A stretch of 64,000 nt of DNA from Phlebopus portentosus (GCA_037892935.1 JAYXKI010000007.1:744001-808000), one strand, 5' to 3'. Counted from the stretch's first letter, positions 45,447-61,869 are shown. Numbers and translations: made by a program. Notes: generated from the sequence alone by a model not told the origin.

Positions 45447-48400
45447 ATGCCCGCGCTCTCCTTCTCCAACTGGAATCTCAGCTCTGTCACTCTTGCCAGC
45501 ACAAAGTCAAAGTCCCAGCGCAATAAACTACGCCGTCGTCGTCGTTCTCCGCCGCTTCGCGACATGTCTGGCGATGCCAATGGTGTACATAAGAACGCTG
45601 ACGAAGTTATCCCGCCGATGCCAACCCCGATGACGGCGTCGAGTGCTACGGCAAGAAGTACCTCCCCGACTTTGCACGAGAAATACACCCCGGAGCCTCG
45701 AGAACGCGATGCCGACAAGGATGATGCGCAGACGCAGGTCATCTCGAGTCTGCGTGCACAGATTACGGACCTTATCACGCAGGTTTCTCAACTGAACAGC
45801 AAACTTGTCAAGTCCTACGACCGCGTCTCTGACTTGGAAGACGAACTACACATCGCTTCTCAAAATGTGCGAACGTCATCTCTCAAGATCTCCAATCTCG
45901 AGATAGAACGTGCTCAGCATTTGGCTGCGCTGAATACTGGACTTTATGTCGAGAAGGCACACGTTACTGCTGAGCTCACGCGTCTCATGGAACGTGCGAC
46001 CGAAGAGGCGGCTGCCCGCGGTCAAGCAGAATCTGCTCGTCAAAATATCGAGAAAGACCTTGATGACCTGAGCGCGAGTTTATTTGCTCAGGCGAATACG
46101 ATGGTCGTAGAAGCGCGTCTGGGACGCGCTATGAGCGAACGCAAGGTCGTTGAAGCCGAGATGGCGCTCAAAGGTGCAGAAGAGGCAGTTGGTGTCATGC
46201 AACAACAAACGCAAGCACTTCGCGACGAAAAAAACCGTACGGACGACGAAATTTCGAGATTGCGCATACTCATGGAAAAGGGAAAGTTCGTCGAACATCC
46301 GCCGATAGTCGGAACGATCTCTGTCAAGCTGCTTTCATCGCATGCACCATACCAAGAGTTCTTGCAATTCGTTGTCCATCTTCGATCTATGCGACACTCT
46401 ACGATTACCCCTCCTCATATCTCTACCTTGTTGCCGTTGCCTTTCCTTGCACGATTGCAAGTGGAAGATTCGTAAGTTCATTATATCATTCTAATAATTC
46501 CGGTTGCTGAATTAAAGTTCTAGGGATCCAACAGTGCGGTTAGACTTGGCACCCTCACTCAACTGGCTCTCGCGTCGCTCTGTGGTGTCCGCAATCTATT
46601 GCGGCCAGCTCACCATTGAGCCCATGTCTGTCACCACCTTGATGAGCGAGTCAATGTCTGGCCTTCAATCTATGATTGGATCACAACCCGGCATTGCCTG
46701 TGCGCTATGTGGTACACACATCTATCCTCCCAAGTCAAGTGCTCCGATAGCACCTCCACCCTCGCACCCTCTCTCTTCGCTTTCCCTGGGACGTCATACC
46801 TCTTCTGGTGCATGGTCCTCGTCAATTTTCAAAAATCCTCTTTCGAGTGCTGCGCCTTCCCCACCGCCAACTCCACCTCGCGAAGTGTCCGCACCTGCAA
46901 CGCCAACTAACTCAAATATCAACTTGACGACTGTCTATGTTTTCCGGCTTGCACAGACATCGATGCAGGGTCCCCATCCTCCTCCAAGTTATGCGCCAAC
47001 TCAGCACACCCAATCCCAAAAACCCACGAGCTATCCTCTGTGTGCCTCTGGCTGGTGCTTAGCTCGTCTCCGGACGACCTGTTCCTTGTGGGCATTCATT
47101 CGTGCTGGCATCGTTGATCGTGTATGGGAAGAGGAACCGGCTCCGCGCGCTGCACCGTCAATTTCTTCTGCAAGCTCCTATTCCTTGATCAGCAATGGTA
47201 GTACGCCTACCTTAGCTGACACAAACGGTGCGCAGAAGGAGTCTGCACCTCCTTTACCTCCTCGACGTCGCTCGAAGATTACTAGTGTCGGAGCTTTGTG
47301 GGAGAAAGCAAGTGGGGCTTTGCGTAGTGCTACTCCTACTCAGAGTCAGCCTGCTTCGCCGATTACGAATGGGAACAAGGAGAATGAGGAACCCTCCACG
47401 CCCTCGCCAAGGGGTGTTCTAGGACAGACGAAGGCATCGACACCGACGCCGGAACCGTTGAAGGTGACCGTTCCACCGACTTTGCCTCGGCGTAATCACG
47501 ATCGAAGAGTATCAGAACAGGATATCGCAGATGATAAGAAGCCGAAAGAAGATGAAGGGAAACGCGGTGAGGACAGCAAAAGCTCGAGCATTGGTTCCTC
47601 CTCCCCAACGGAGGCAACGAAGTCGATCAACGAGGGAACACCCGTCACTCGCTCAAGGGCGGCAAGTCCGACACTGAGACCAACTCTGCCCGCTCAGCAC
47701 ATAACGATTGCAAATAGCCAGGCTTCTTCCGCACTTGGTGAGGAGTTCTCGACACCTATTGAAGAGATTGGGTCGCTCCCTCCATCTGTCTCGCCTCCTG
47801 CATCAGCAACAGATACCCCCGTCCGCCCATCCACACCACACTCACCTCGCTCTGCGCGCTCGAGTGCGCGTAATTCAATGTCCCCTCCGCGGTCGCCTGG
47901 GTTCCGTTCTCAGCGCATCAGTTCTCCGCCACCGCCTCACTCCCCTCGATCGATCCCACTTCCAGATTCCCGGCCTGGCACACCGGCATCACCACGCGGG
48001 GCTCATGCGCGACGCGAATCCGGGAACGTCGCGCCATTGAATATTGATCCAGAGAAGCTGAGCAGACCGCCATCTCGTGCTGCATCACCTCGGCCCGCGG
48101 CCGTTTTGGGAGCGGCATCATCTCCCCCGCCTGTGCCACGTCGTGCTGCGGCACGTAGAACCGTGCCGCCGCCACCAGGCTCTCAGCAGGCAACTCCACC
48201 TTCATCCGGATCCAACGATGAGAAAGAGGTGCCTTCTTACTCTTCAAATTCTGAAGAAATCTCTTCCGGGAAGGAAATAGAGACTACACCGAGGATCGAG
48301 AGAAGGTCCATCCCTCCCCCTCCACGACGGAATGAAGACTCCATCACTAGGGAAAAGGGAGCGGTAACAACGCCGAAGAAAGAAGAGAAGTATGTTCCTC

Positions 48401-48687
48401 TGCCCCCGCCGCGAAGAAGTGTAGATGGTCCCCGCCTTCCACCACGGCGACCAGGGCATATCGCTAACAACAAGTCCGTCACTGAGTTTGGCGACAAGGA
48501 CGATGAACGTATGGACTCTACGCAGGACCGTCTAAAGAACGAGAAGCAGAATGGCGTTGATCGCTCGGAGAACGACGATCCTAAGAATTATGTTGGAGAT
48601 ACGACGTGGGAGGAGCGGACCTGGAAGGAGATTGTCAGATTACGGGAGGATATGTTCTGGGCTCGTATTGGTTCTATACGTGGATGA
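45447..48687 (+). CDS. SEC2: Sec2-like Rab guanine-nucleotide exchange factor
   Basis: Exons 45447-46471 and 46524-48687 give 1062 aa; the start could also be the later ATG at 45564 (MSGDANG). A coiled coil from about residue 90 to 285 contains the GEF core, with AESARQNIEKDLDDLSASLF and AQANTMVVEARLGRAMSERK, the signature of the Sec2p/Rabin8 domain, which activates the Sec4/Rab8 GTPase on secretory vesicles. It is followed by IGSQPGIACALCGTHIYPP and CLARLRTTCSLWAFIRAGIV, a conserved region of fungal Sec2 homologues, and a long Pro/Ser-rich tail with many PPLPPRR and PPPPRR motifs that could bind SH3 domains. The C-terminus TWEERTWKEIVRLREDMFWA is conserved-looking. The gene is intact and works in polarised exocytosis. 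Confidence 0.85.
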
Positions 48688-49172
48688 ACTGCCTTCGTCC
48701 AGCCTTGTGATTGCCTTCGTATTTGGACATTATTTTCTCTTACCTCTAGTGATCTGACCTTGTCAAGTTGACGATATACCTCTTACAATCCAATCTGGTT
48801 TTCTTTTACATTTCTTCATTTTGCCTCGAGCTTCCGGACTCATATTGTGGATGGATGTTTGACTTGATTGCTTGCCATTAGAATGGAGCCTTGTTAATGA
48901 TCTGATTTGAAAGTTCAGCGTCATGTGACAGATCTAGACGCGTTACACGCGACTTTCATTGATCGCGATTCCGCATTCCGCACGCTGATCGCAGTCAGTC
49001 CTCTTCACAACCTTCACGCCAACTTGCCTGTTTCTCATATCTTCACTGATCTCTTTGACCCTTATCAACCACCATCTCTCTGGTCAGACATATAACACCC
49101 ATAGTTCTCCTGCCGTTCAGGAGGTAAACATTGCCCCGTACTATCAGCTGCATCATATTTGTCTGAAGCCCA
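48688..49172. other. intergenic region between SEC2 and AIP1
   Basis: T-rich 3' flank followed by the short AIP1 promoter. No further gene is seen. Confidence 0.5.
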
Positions 49173-51908
49173 ATGGCTCCTCCTCCATTCACTCAGACGA
49201 CCCTGTTTCCTTGCAATCCGAATACCGAAAGGGGTGTGTCGACGAAGCTTCATATCAGCAAGGATAGCAAGTTGATATATGCGAATGGAAGGACCGTGAT
49301 CGTAAGTCCACTACAGTACCTTGCGCATACATGGACTGCAGTAAGAACGTCTTTGCTGACGTTGAGGTCTACATAGATACGTGATCTGAAGGTATGAACG
49401 GCATCGGAAGGTGCAAGGAAGAAGAGAACCTGACTCTGATTCACTCTGAATACCAAAGAGCTCGTCGTATGCGAAAGCATATTCAGGCCATTCTCGCAAT
49501 GTTACGGTCGCGAGGTTCTCGCCTACGGGGTATTACTGCGCATCAGCAGATGTAGCTGGAACAGGTACGAGGAGTCCGCAGCATTGATCTTGTGTCAGTT
49601 TTCCTGACCAACTTGCGTGTGCGGATTTACTTTGTGTAAGAAAGTCAGGGTCTGGGATACCATTGGCGAAGAGAATGTTTTGAAGGGAGAGTACCAGGCT
49701 GTCAGTGGGAAGATGTATGCATGCTCTTTTCCGTGTAATTTATCACTTAGCCTTCTCATCATCGTGTTTTGACAGAAACGATCTCGCTTGGGATGGAGAG
49801 AGTAAACGAATTATTGCTGTTGGAGATGGCAGGGAAACGTACGTGTCTCTCTATTTGGACGATGGGCAGTTCGTCTCATACAAAATGTAGCTTTGGAAAG
49901 GCTTTCATGTTTGATTCCGGCACGTCTACCGGAGAGATCGCTGGACATACGAAGGTGATATTGCTTTTAGATACTTTTGTTTGAGTTACTGATTGCTACC
50001 TAGGTGATCAATGCTGTTTCGATTCGACATCAGAGGCCTTTCCGAGCAGCTACTGCCTCCGATGATTGCACTATCGTCTTTCATACAGGTGAGGATTGCA
50101 TTGCATGATACCAGTATTGGAGAAAGCCTTTTTAAAGATATGGTTCAAAGGTGTTCCGTTCAAGTACGATAAAGTAGGATTTATTCTCTGGAAATCCTGG
50201 AGCTAATGCTGACTGCCTTTGCTAGACCATAAAAACGCATTCGAAGTTTGTGCAGGACGTTAAATTCTCTGCCAACGGAGATCGTTTTGCTAGTGTCGGC
50301 TCTGACGCAAAAGTATTTTTGTATGACGGAAAGACGGGAGAGACCATTGGAGAGCTCTCTGGCGAGGTTCACAAAGGCAGTATAGTAAGTGAACGCCTAG
50401 CGTCTACCGCCTTTATGAGCTAGAAGTCTGGCAGATGTCTGCGAATTGGAGCCCGGATGACAAGACTTTGGCAACATCCTCGATGGATGGAACAGTCAAG
50501 TTATGTGAGTTGGCACTGGCGTGTCATCCGTATCGTTCTTCGTTGATCAGCTTGACTTGACCTAGGGGACGTTGAGCGAAAACAAACTGTCCAGACTTGG
50601 ACTGTCGGGACCGGTGTGACGAATCAGCAAGTCGGGAATGCATGGGGCCCAGAAGGCGATATAGTATCCCTGTCCATGTCGGGCATTGTCAACGTCTTCG
50701 ATCAACGCAAGGGTGACGGACCCGCTCGCCAGCTCATTGTTCGTAAATGCTTCCTATTTCTTTCCTCCAATTCGGACTGACGTCATGCGACGATGATTTG
50801 ACTTGAAGGGTCCGCAAAAGTCTATTACTGCGGGGACGATTACGGCCTCTGGGACGTTCATTGCTGGTACAGCCGACGGACGTCTGTTTTCGTATGATGT
50901 TGCCGGTGGTGACGTCCAACTTGTATCTGGCAACAGTCATTCCAGTCTTGTTACTGGTCTTGCTAGCGCTGGTGAAACTACGTTGAGCGTAGGGTTCGAT
51001 GACACGCTGAAAGAGATTAGTGCGGATGCGAAGAGTTTGACGTAGGTCCAGTAATATGCGTTCTCCAATTGTAGACTTACTCGAGTTTCTGCAGCGATGC
51101 TTCAACGAAATTGCAAGCACAAGCAAAAGCCATAGCATTGGCAGATGAAGGAACAGCATTCGTCTCAGAGGCTGGTGGCATAGAGGCTTTCCGATCTAAT
51201 CAGCGCGTCGCACAGCTTTCGGTCAAATATCATCCAAATGGTATCGCAAATACCGGGAAGCTCATCGCCGTCGGAGGAGGGGTACGTTTATTTTTAGTAG
51301 TTAGGCTTCAATGCGATCTCATACGCTTGATTTAAAATAGGACAACAAGATCCATCTGTATTCCTGGAACGGCACCGAGCTTAAGGAAGACGGCACTCTT
51401 GAGACTCCGCGTGGACCGGCGCTGACGCTGGCCTTTTCACCGAACGCCAATTTACTCGTCTCTGGAGATGTGCGAGATTCGGTCACCCATTTCATCCCAT
51501 CATCTGACGAGATACTATAGGCCACCGGTAAAATCACTTTATTCGACGTAGTGGACAAAAAGGTGAGCATTTCCTCAACTGATCGTTCCCCGCTCGCACA
51601 GGCTCACGCATCCACACCTATGTCCGTATCCGCGGTAGACCATCGAGTCCCGATGGACGCACCACGCCTCCCGCATCAATTCACTAGCCTGGGCGTCGAC
51701 GGGTACGCACATCGCGTCCGGGTCGCTTGACACGCACGTTTTCGTCTGGTCAGTCGAGAAACCGCTGTCGAACGTGCCGATTCGGCACGCAGGGCCTGGA
51801 GGCGTGAGTGCCGTGGCGTGGCTCGAGGCTTCCAAGGATAAGGGCAAACTCGCTACCGCTGGTGCGGACGCCTGTGTTCGCGTGTGGGAGGTGAAGTTGC
51901 CTGGCTAG
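49173..51908 (+). CDS. AIP1: actin-interacting protein 1 (WDR1), WD40 double propeller
   Basis: The gene starts MAPPPFTQTTLFPCNPNTER and is split by at least ten introns of 45-80 nt. In order it encodes SGHSRNVTVARFSPTGYYCA, INDLAWDGESKRIIAVGDGR, HTKVINAVSIRHQRPFRAAT, IKTHSKFVQDVKFSANGDRF, SANWSPDDKTLATSSMDGTV, GNAWGPEGDIVSLSMSGIVN, then the second propeller with GPALTLAFSPNANLLVSGDA, SRINSLAWASTGTHIASGSL and KLATAGADACVRVWEVKLPG and a stop at 51906. The RHQRPFRAAT-SDD sequence is diagnostic for Aip1. The protein works with cofilin to disassemble actin filaments at cortical patches. Exon borders were followed through most of the gene and no break was found. Confidence 0.9.
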
Positions 51909-53226
51909 ATGCCTATGCTGGCTGGGTCATGGGTTTGTTTGCCATACCAGGTCTTCCCCTCTACTTCTGTTTGCTGTAGACGGCCGCCGAGAATTACAGA
52001 CAGAATGATGCAAAAAGGAAAGTAAATGGATGTATTTATTTTGTAGAGTTTTTGCGATTTATTTTGAAATTACGTAAGTATGGTTGGAGGTTTCTTCGAG
52101 TGAACGTAAGTTTGAACTACTAAGGCTAATACTACACGTTTATGGAATGGACTGGACTTGACGGCGTTATCATGAAGCGAAGCGCACCGAGGAAAGCTTT
52201 AGAAAGCGGCAGCAGAATGGGCCCTCAAGCATCATCATGTAAACTATTTTTCCGAAGTAAAGCATATCGAATTTCATGATGGATTCATGATGAGATTTCT
52301 ACGAGCTTCCACGAGGATTGGATGACAAATTAACGTGCTGTGCATCTTTATTTCGATCATGGTTGCATCCAATGCGATAAATATTGAAATATCTTGTGGC
52401 TCTTTAAGCAGATCAGGGGAAATTAGCTGGACACCATAGCCTTCCACAAAATCAGTGATCGGCATTGCTCTCGCCGTGTTTCTTTGTCAGAAGAAACATC
52501 GCCTCGATTTCTTTACCGAACGAAAGAACTCTGAGAAGTTTCATTCGTGAGATCGCATGTCATCAGAACGAAGAGAGGTGAATAGGGCATTGGTTGAGGG
52601 TTACACCGGTTTCAAGGCAATGCACTGAGAAGGCAGCCGTCATCTTGAGCGTGTTCTTGGGTGCGGGAAGGGAAGAGCCGGAGGAGTATCAACACCGTAC
52701 GATGCGTACGATCCGGACGGGGTCGTCTCGCCGCTAATGAGAGGAAGGTGATGATATGATGTGTATCTTTTGCACGTTGCTTAAGAATGATTCCGAGTGT
52801 ATTTCTGGCTTTCAGAGACAGGAGTCCGGCATGATCGATTTCAGATTCGAAAGTTTTGGTAGGCTCAACAAAGATAACTAGATTCGTACGTTCGTTCCGT
52901 TAGAAAGGGATGGAACTAGAAGGCGGCGGCCCAGGGCGGCCCTCGAAACTGCGCAGGGGGAGGGAATGCGAGAATATCAATGTTGGCGAGAACGAGAAGC
53001 GGTGCAATTGGCAAAGGGTAATACACATACATATACAGTAAGCGAGCGAGCGATTGTCCCTGTCACGTGTCACGTAACGAGACTTATATACGCGCTCGAC
53101 TGGGCAAAGCCATCATCTCCGTCGTCGTCCATTCCCTTCTTTCCTTTGTTTACCAAGGTGCGTAAGGTTGGACTGTTGCTGACAGTTGAGCTGATCGTTG
53201 ATAATGTCCTCGCAGAGGCCCTTACG
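51909..53226. promoter_or_regulatory. intergenic region and GFA1 promoter
   Basis: A TATA element (CTTATATACGCG, TATATA at 53085) lies about 140 bp before the GFA1 ATG. Just upstream is GTCACGTGTCACGTAACG (53062-53079), two overlapping E-box-like sites. The rest shows no gene. Confidence 0.55.
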
Positions 53227-55564
<2,338 letters not shown>

Positions 55565-58500
55565 ACGCCGGGAATGACATTAGGTTTGATATCGCGGATA
55601 CCTCGTCGGACTCTTCAACATACCTTCTATTCTTTCTTTCGTTTGAAGTTTCGATTTCGCTCAATCTCCCGGTCTGCTGGACTGCTGGACTCCCTTCAAA
55701 CAAACCCCCGCCCAGTTCGTTTTTCGCTACGGACTTGCGTTGAATGGACTTTTGATAAAAAGAAAAAACTTCTTAATGGATGCTGAATGGACAATAGCTA
55801 GCTACTTCTTCTACTCCTTTCTTTCCTACTCCTCTTTCTTTCCTTTTATTTCTCGACCTTGGAACTTTTGCTGATACAGTATGCTATGCACTAGTGGTGT
55901 ATATAGGTGCTGATAAAGGCCACTTGTAATGATAGAATAGAAACAAAACATGTCGGCGCCGGTGAATGAAAGGTGGACCTTATTTGCATTTGTTTGTTTG
56001 AGCTGTGGATGTGGGATCTTTGTTTGAAGTGAGGAGTCGCGATAAAGTCCCAATCTGCCGAGGATTACGTAGCCGACCTTTGGTAACCCACTGAATTGAT
56101 ATCGCCGCTCTTTGGTTGAGTTGGATCAACGGATTTCTGGTGGGTTTATTATTCAGTAGAGACTTGAATCGCGGGCTACGCAGTGTTGGTGTGATACTTC
56201 GTACTAGTAGTAGAATCCTGAGATGAAATGTCGTTCATACTCTCAAGGTTTTCTGTTTTTAGTTCCGTACTTTACACGGAAGGAGTCATGTATTCATATC
56301 CGTTTGTTCGGAAACTTTTCCTTTCAAAGAGCTGCTTTTCATGCTGCCACCGTTTCAGCTAGAAAACAACACGCAACGCAACGTATTCGGGTAGACGAGA
56401 GAAGGAGCTATACACTTGCGAACGTTGATCACAATGCCGCCGCCGCCAGTACGTGCGAGATGAAGAGAAGAGAAGACTCGGGACATTGAAACCGGGAATA
56501 TTTAATTTAATATTATTACAGGATTAATGACGCGCGAAGATGCGTACTACAGAACAGAGAAGAGAGAGTAGCGGTATGGATATTGTATTGAGAAAGACCG
56601 CACTGGTTTCGAAGACTCCATGCTTGTTGCATGTGGAGCGGTGTTTGTTCAAAACCCGTGGCTGACTTGGAGATAGTGAGGCATGGCGAAGAGCTCAGTA
56701 TACTCAGGCTGTAGTTGTGGTGAATGAAATTCGTATCGAGATGAGACTAGAGTAGAGAAGAGAAGAGGACACTTACTGTTCAATAGGCATGGACTCGATT
56801 ACGGTAATAGCTATGTACGTAGACACCGAAAAAAAAAACCGAAGGCAAAGAAGATTTACGAATATTTTACGGTGATGATTCATTCGGCATTTCTTGAGTC
56901 AGTAATATATAGTACTAGTTACCAAGTCCGGGAGCTAGAAGAGTACTGTATACAGTAGCAGCGATTTGATTCAAGTCAAATAAGGTAGATAATAATGTCC
57001 GTCGCCAGAGGAAGAATGAACAACGGAGGTCGGGCGGCGTCAAGCTTGGACTTGAAACGTCATGAGCGGGCCGGATCTGAAAGACACGGCGCATAAGAAA
57101 GTAGCGGTAGAGTCTCCAAATCCGCAGCTACGTAAAGAGAAGAAAGGAAGATCCGGATGCTTTGCTTCTCTAGATCTCTTCTGCGAATCTTGGTTATGAA
57201 TTGCTTGGAGACTGAGCAGTTGACTGGGACTAGAACTCGGAGAGAAACTATGTACTAGTACATTTACTCTCGAAGGCAACCCGAGTGGTTAATACGACGA
57301 CCAGAACGTTAATGAGTAGTTCTAGTTCTAGTTCTACGTAGGTTGGGTTCTAGTGGTCGTCTAGAAATCGTGAACGAGTCATGAAGGAAGGAAGAAAAGA
57401 AATATGAAGTGCGCGGAGTTAACGCGACGCCGGGACAGTGGAGCCAAGGAAAGGGGAAAGGTTCTCGAACGAACGACGGGATCGGACAGGTGACGTCGGA
57501 CAGCACTCGAGCGAGAAGAGAAGGAAAGGAAAGAACGGACTAGGATTGAGACAAGGACAAGGCAAGACAGATGCACACTATTTGTCTACGCTTTTCGCTC
57601 TATAGTGCGTATAGGAGGCCACTGAGCGGAGACATACGGAAGAACTCGAGGCGCATAAAGGCGGATAATATAACATAGTTGAGTTATGCCCTAAGGGAGA
57701 AGAGATGGAGTCAGGTGGTGGTCGGAGGGATGCGATGATCAGGCGTTGCTAAGATAGCACTAGGAGGGGAGGAAGTCCGAGGAGTCCATGTGGCGTGCGC
57801 TGATCAGGTCCACATCGTCGCGGTCCCTCTCGATCGCCCCGTTTCTTCGGCCTTTTCTGAGCGGGGAGCTCCGATTTGTTCTCCTCGCGTCTCCCTGTAC
57901 TTATGCGTATGCATGTGTGTGTGCTCGTTCTCTCCGCGGGTCAACGCGGGTTAACTCGCAGCCACAAGAAGCTTAAAACTAGACTCGTAAGAGCTGGCAG
58001 ATCCCGGGGGAGTAAGGAGGGCTTTTCTGTCACATCCCACTGTTGGGAAGGAAAGCAGAGGAGAAGCCTTGGCTGGCGCGGGAAGTGAGCACTTTCAGGT
58101 AAAGTAGAAGGGTAGAAGGGCAACGATGATGATAATTGAGAGACAACCGGGATGACGGTCATACCGGGCAGAGCAAGGCAACTAGAGTTTTTGGCGTCCA
58201 AGAAGCTTTTTCATTCGGCGAAAGAGCGTATGCGCGTCTACTATTCGTGGTTGCAAAAGGCCGACCTGAAAGTTATACTTATTGTCGCCGGTTGCGTTCA
58301 TTGGAGTACGAGAGATATAAGCTTGAAGACGTCGCTTAGTATTCTAAGTGTGTGCTTGATGAGCGTTCCGCGACTGACTTCCAAGTGGTGAATTGAATTG
58401 TTGACTGGGTAGAGATGCGCTTATAAGCGAGCGCGGGGAGCGGAAGAATCTTGAGCGAGATCAGATTTCGTTACGTTAGATCTTCGTATCTTCGTGAAGA

Positions 58501-59180
58501 TTGGATACCTGCCAGTAGATCTCCGATCGTGTTAAATTTTTTTTTGTCGGCATTATTCTTTTCTTGTTTGTGTGCCAGCTTCTGAACGCCATGTGCTGGG
58601 TAGAACGATGGAAGAGGAAGGAGTCGATGACCAAGCTGAGTTAGTATGACGCGAAAAAGAGTTCTGGGGCGAGCCTGTGTCAAACAAATGAGACGGCGCT
58701 TGAATAAAGGCACGAGTGTAATATCCCGAAAAGGAAGGCGATCAAGAGTATTCGTTCGAACGACACGACACGGACCTACAATATTAATGCTCACGCTCAC
58801 GATTGAGCGAGGGTGACTGCTATCTGAGAGCACACGACGAGCGCATTTGTTCCGCTAGATAACCACGGGACCAATACGGGCGAGCGAATTGCCGAAGCGA
58901 TGAATAACTTCTAACTGGCATTTATAGAATAGACAGGATGAGAAGAAGGAGTACTAGTGGAGGGTGCGCTTCTTTCTTTTCTCCTTCCTCGTGTGTTCCT
59001 ATTTCAGTACCGCCAGTCAGAAGTCGTTTCGTCACTACTACTTATATAGTCTCGTCTTCTCCCTCCTTCCATTCCTCCTTTCCTCAGCGTCTGCCACCCT
59101 CCCCCTTTCCTCCTCTGCTCGTAACTCACTCTTTGCACGCGACATCCTCCGAGAGCACAACACAAACGTAGGCGCCCAGC
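55565..59180. other. 3.6-kb stretch without a recognisable gene
   Basis: After the GFA1 3' flank there is no frame with family features on either strand. The stretch is not AT-rich decay like the island: much of 57000-58900 is GA/CT-rich and looks like regulatory or transcribed noncoding sequence. A TATA-like CTTATATAGT at 59041 lies 130-140 bp before the next start. A long noncoding transcript or long leader is possible but unproven. Confidence 0.45.
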
Positions 59181-60907
59181 ATGGTAGATTGGCAGTCGCA
59201 GGCTGAAGTCGAGAAGGACGGAGGTGGGTCGCGTCTTTGAGATCATGCACGCCCGGAGCGGGGTGGCACGCCTCGCCTCGCCCCGGCTCGCTATGTTGCG
59301 TCCGCTGCTCTTGGTTGCTCGAGAATCAATGGGCTTTGCTGACGCGCCTGTCTGTCTCTTACTTGTCCACACACAGAGGTGTTCTCCAACCTCATGCACT
59401 GTCTCCTCGGACTTTACCTGTACGTCACGTTTGCTCCTCTCCATTCTTCTCCTGTTCCCTGTTCTCCGTGACATGAGCTTATCTGAAGCTAATTCATTGT
59501 CTGCTTTTTTTACAATCCGTAGATGGGAATTCTTCATCTCTTTGCCGTTCGATTTCGATTTCATCCTTCGGCGGAAGTCTTTCAAGTGGCCTTTGGTATG
59601 TGCAATTGATACAGTTTAGCGTTTAGTTCGGGATATATATACTGAGCTTGGTTTTATTGCGCGTTAGATATTCTACTTCGCAGGCCGCTATTCGCTGCTG
59701 TTCGCGCTAATCGGAATGTGAGACCATCTAATCAATCCCATTTCTATATGCCAATTAAAGATTGCTGATACGCGATTTGAAAGTGCTGTTTCCCTGAACG
59801 TTAGAGTGTACGTTTCACGTTTTGCGTGGAATTGAGACCTTGCCCTGACTTTAGATATGTGTGATAGGGAGGTTGATTGCCAGGCGCTGTACATCTTCAA
59901 CCAGGTATTTGGGAACGCCGCGATAGGGTTCGCCTCGATCAACCTCTCCCTGCGAACGATTGCTGTGTGGTCACAGTCTCTGTACATTGTCATCCCTCTT
60001 GTGTTGATCATCCTTGGCCACTGGTCACTTCTTCTGCATGGACTTCTGATCAGCGCAGCCTGGATTCCACCCGATGGCTGCGTCATCACAAAGACGGACA
60101 ACACGATTCTCGCCGCCACTTTTATCTACTCGATGTGTTTCGACTTTCTGGTCCTATGCCTCACGGCGTACAAGCTGCTCTTCCCGAGGAGCAGTCGCAG
60201 CCGGCTCGTCAACTTGATCTTCCATGACGGTCTTATCTTCTTCTTTGTTGCGTTAGTAGATCCTCATGGACTGCAATGCTTCTTGTTGCTAACGTGGGCA
60301 TCATTTAGCTTCATTGCCAATCTCCTTGCGACAGTGTTCATGTTACTGAACCTGAATGCTGTGATGTCAATCATCTCCAACGTTCCTGCAGCGATCGCGT
60401 CCACGATTGTGGCTTCTCGCGCTGTGCGTCGTCTTACGAAGTTCACTGGCAAGGGACCTGAGGTGTTCACATCGCGGTATGGCATATATTGCGCATTAAG
60501 GAATTACTTCTTACCTAGATCCAATTTCTAGCGTTGGCCAAGCAACCTCGACACTTGCTTTCCGTGGAGCAGGCACCTATCGAACTCAGACTGGCACTCA
60601 CAAGGAAGACGGTGTTCACATCAAGGTACGTTTGTACCTCTTTTCCCAGACCAAGCTGAGAATTCATTAATATTTTGAACTTCTTCGGCGATCGGGCTTT
60701 ATGCGACCATTGATGAAACCGACTCCACTTTTATTACTTCATTTACCAAATGCGCAGATGGATACTATCACAACACTCGCAGAAGCCGAGTCAGGCGATC
60801 GGTCCTTTGTGGAATACGATGCGAGTGGCAAAATTATCGGGGAGAACTATCAGGTGGATCCGGAAAACCAACAGATCAGTGACGAGTTCAAACGTCCACC
60901 ATACTAG
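59181..60907 (+). CDS. seven-transmembrane-type membrane protein of the basidiomycete orphan family
   Basis: The start ATG at 59181 gives MVDWQSQAEVEKDG, spliced to EVFSNLMHCLLGLYLWEFFI and PFDFDFILRRKSFKWPL, then IFYFAGRYSLLFALIG, CDREVDCQALYIFNQVFGNA and NLSLRTIAVWSQSLYIVIPL. Later come ILGHWSLLLHGLLISAAWIP, DNTILAATFIYSMCFDFLVL, LVNLIFHDGLIFFFVAFIAN, MLLNLNAVMSIISNVPAAIA and a cytosolic tail ending DEFKRPPY. The order of about seven hydrophobic helices, WEFxxxLxFDxD and the RTIAVW motif match a large, functionally unknown family of basidiomycete membrane proteins, often compared with GPCRs. The final exon starts at ATGGATACT (60759) after a GCAG acceptor. Confidence 0.8.
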
Positions 60908-61860
60908 ACTGAACGCTCGGAGTGGCTGGATTCTCTCTTTGGGACTCGGACACTTTCAATGACCGAAACTTTCTTGACGAATGCTTTTCCCAACGACGAT
61001 CATTACAAAACTTGCAATCGCACATGCTTGCACGCTTTTCATCAGCTTCAATTCTGCTGTTTGTCTCTGGTTTGTCCTTCTGAACTTGCGATTCATTTCA
61101 TACCCGGAGTTCCTTCTGGCCACGTTTAGGATCGCCTATTCCCACGACGCTTTCCGACAGATCGTGTGGGATCATGGATGAGTGTGATCATTTCCTCATT
61201 TCTGACCGTTTCCATACCAAGTTGGCTCCAGGCTGTCTTCCTGCTTCTTCGCGCACCCTTTCTTTCTTTGCCAAGCCAAGAATTATCATTTCCGTTCATA
61301 CCCCGATCCTCATGTCCACTGTGTTGTATCCTTTCGTTGTCCACGCGTTGTCGTTCATCGATTGTGCTTTTTTCAGTGTTTCTTTACCTTCGTAGACCCG
61401 AAAGGGGATGTCAGTGATGTACCATTATTCGATCGTTCATTATACAGATTTATGTAGTACCCGCGGAGTCCTAGCGGTGTGTCAGAAGTACGACATGGAA
61501 GTTGTGTGTCGGTGTGCACGTTGTCGACTTCCATGACAATGAGTAGGAGCGTGGACCGTGTGGGACGGTGACGGTGACGGTGATTGCGCTATTTTGCCTA
61601 AGTTGAAAGGAAGTGACATGCGCAGGGAATGGTCCAACGTCAAGAAGGAGTGCTAGTGTCGATCAGACCGGACTGGATTGGATTTGCGTATGGCTGAATG
61701 ATTTGAAGCGGAGAATGAGAAGATCAACGTCAGTTGATGCGTGAGTCGGTACTCTTGTTGTAGTTCAATCTGTCGATCCTCCTTCCTTACTTTCTTACTT
61801 AATCTTTATCTTTATATCTTTATATCTTTCTTTGTTTCGTTCATCGTTACAATAGCCTTC
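60908..61860. other. intergenic region
   Basis: A pyrimidine-rich 3' flank, then a 61.5-61.8 kb stretch with a TATCTTTATATCTTT repeat just before the next gene. No gene is seen. Confidence 0.45.
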
Positions 61861-61869
61861 GGAAACGCG

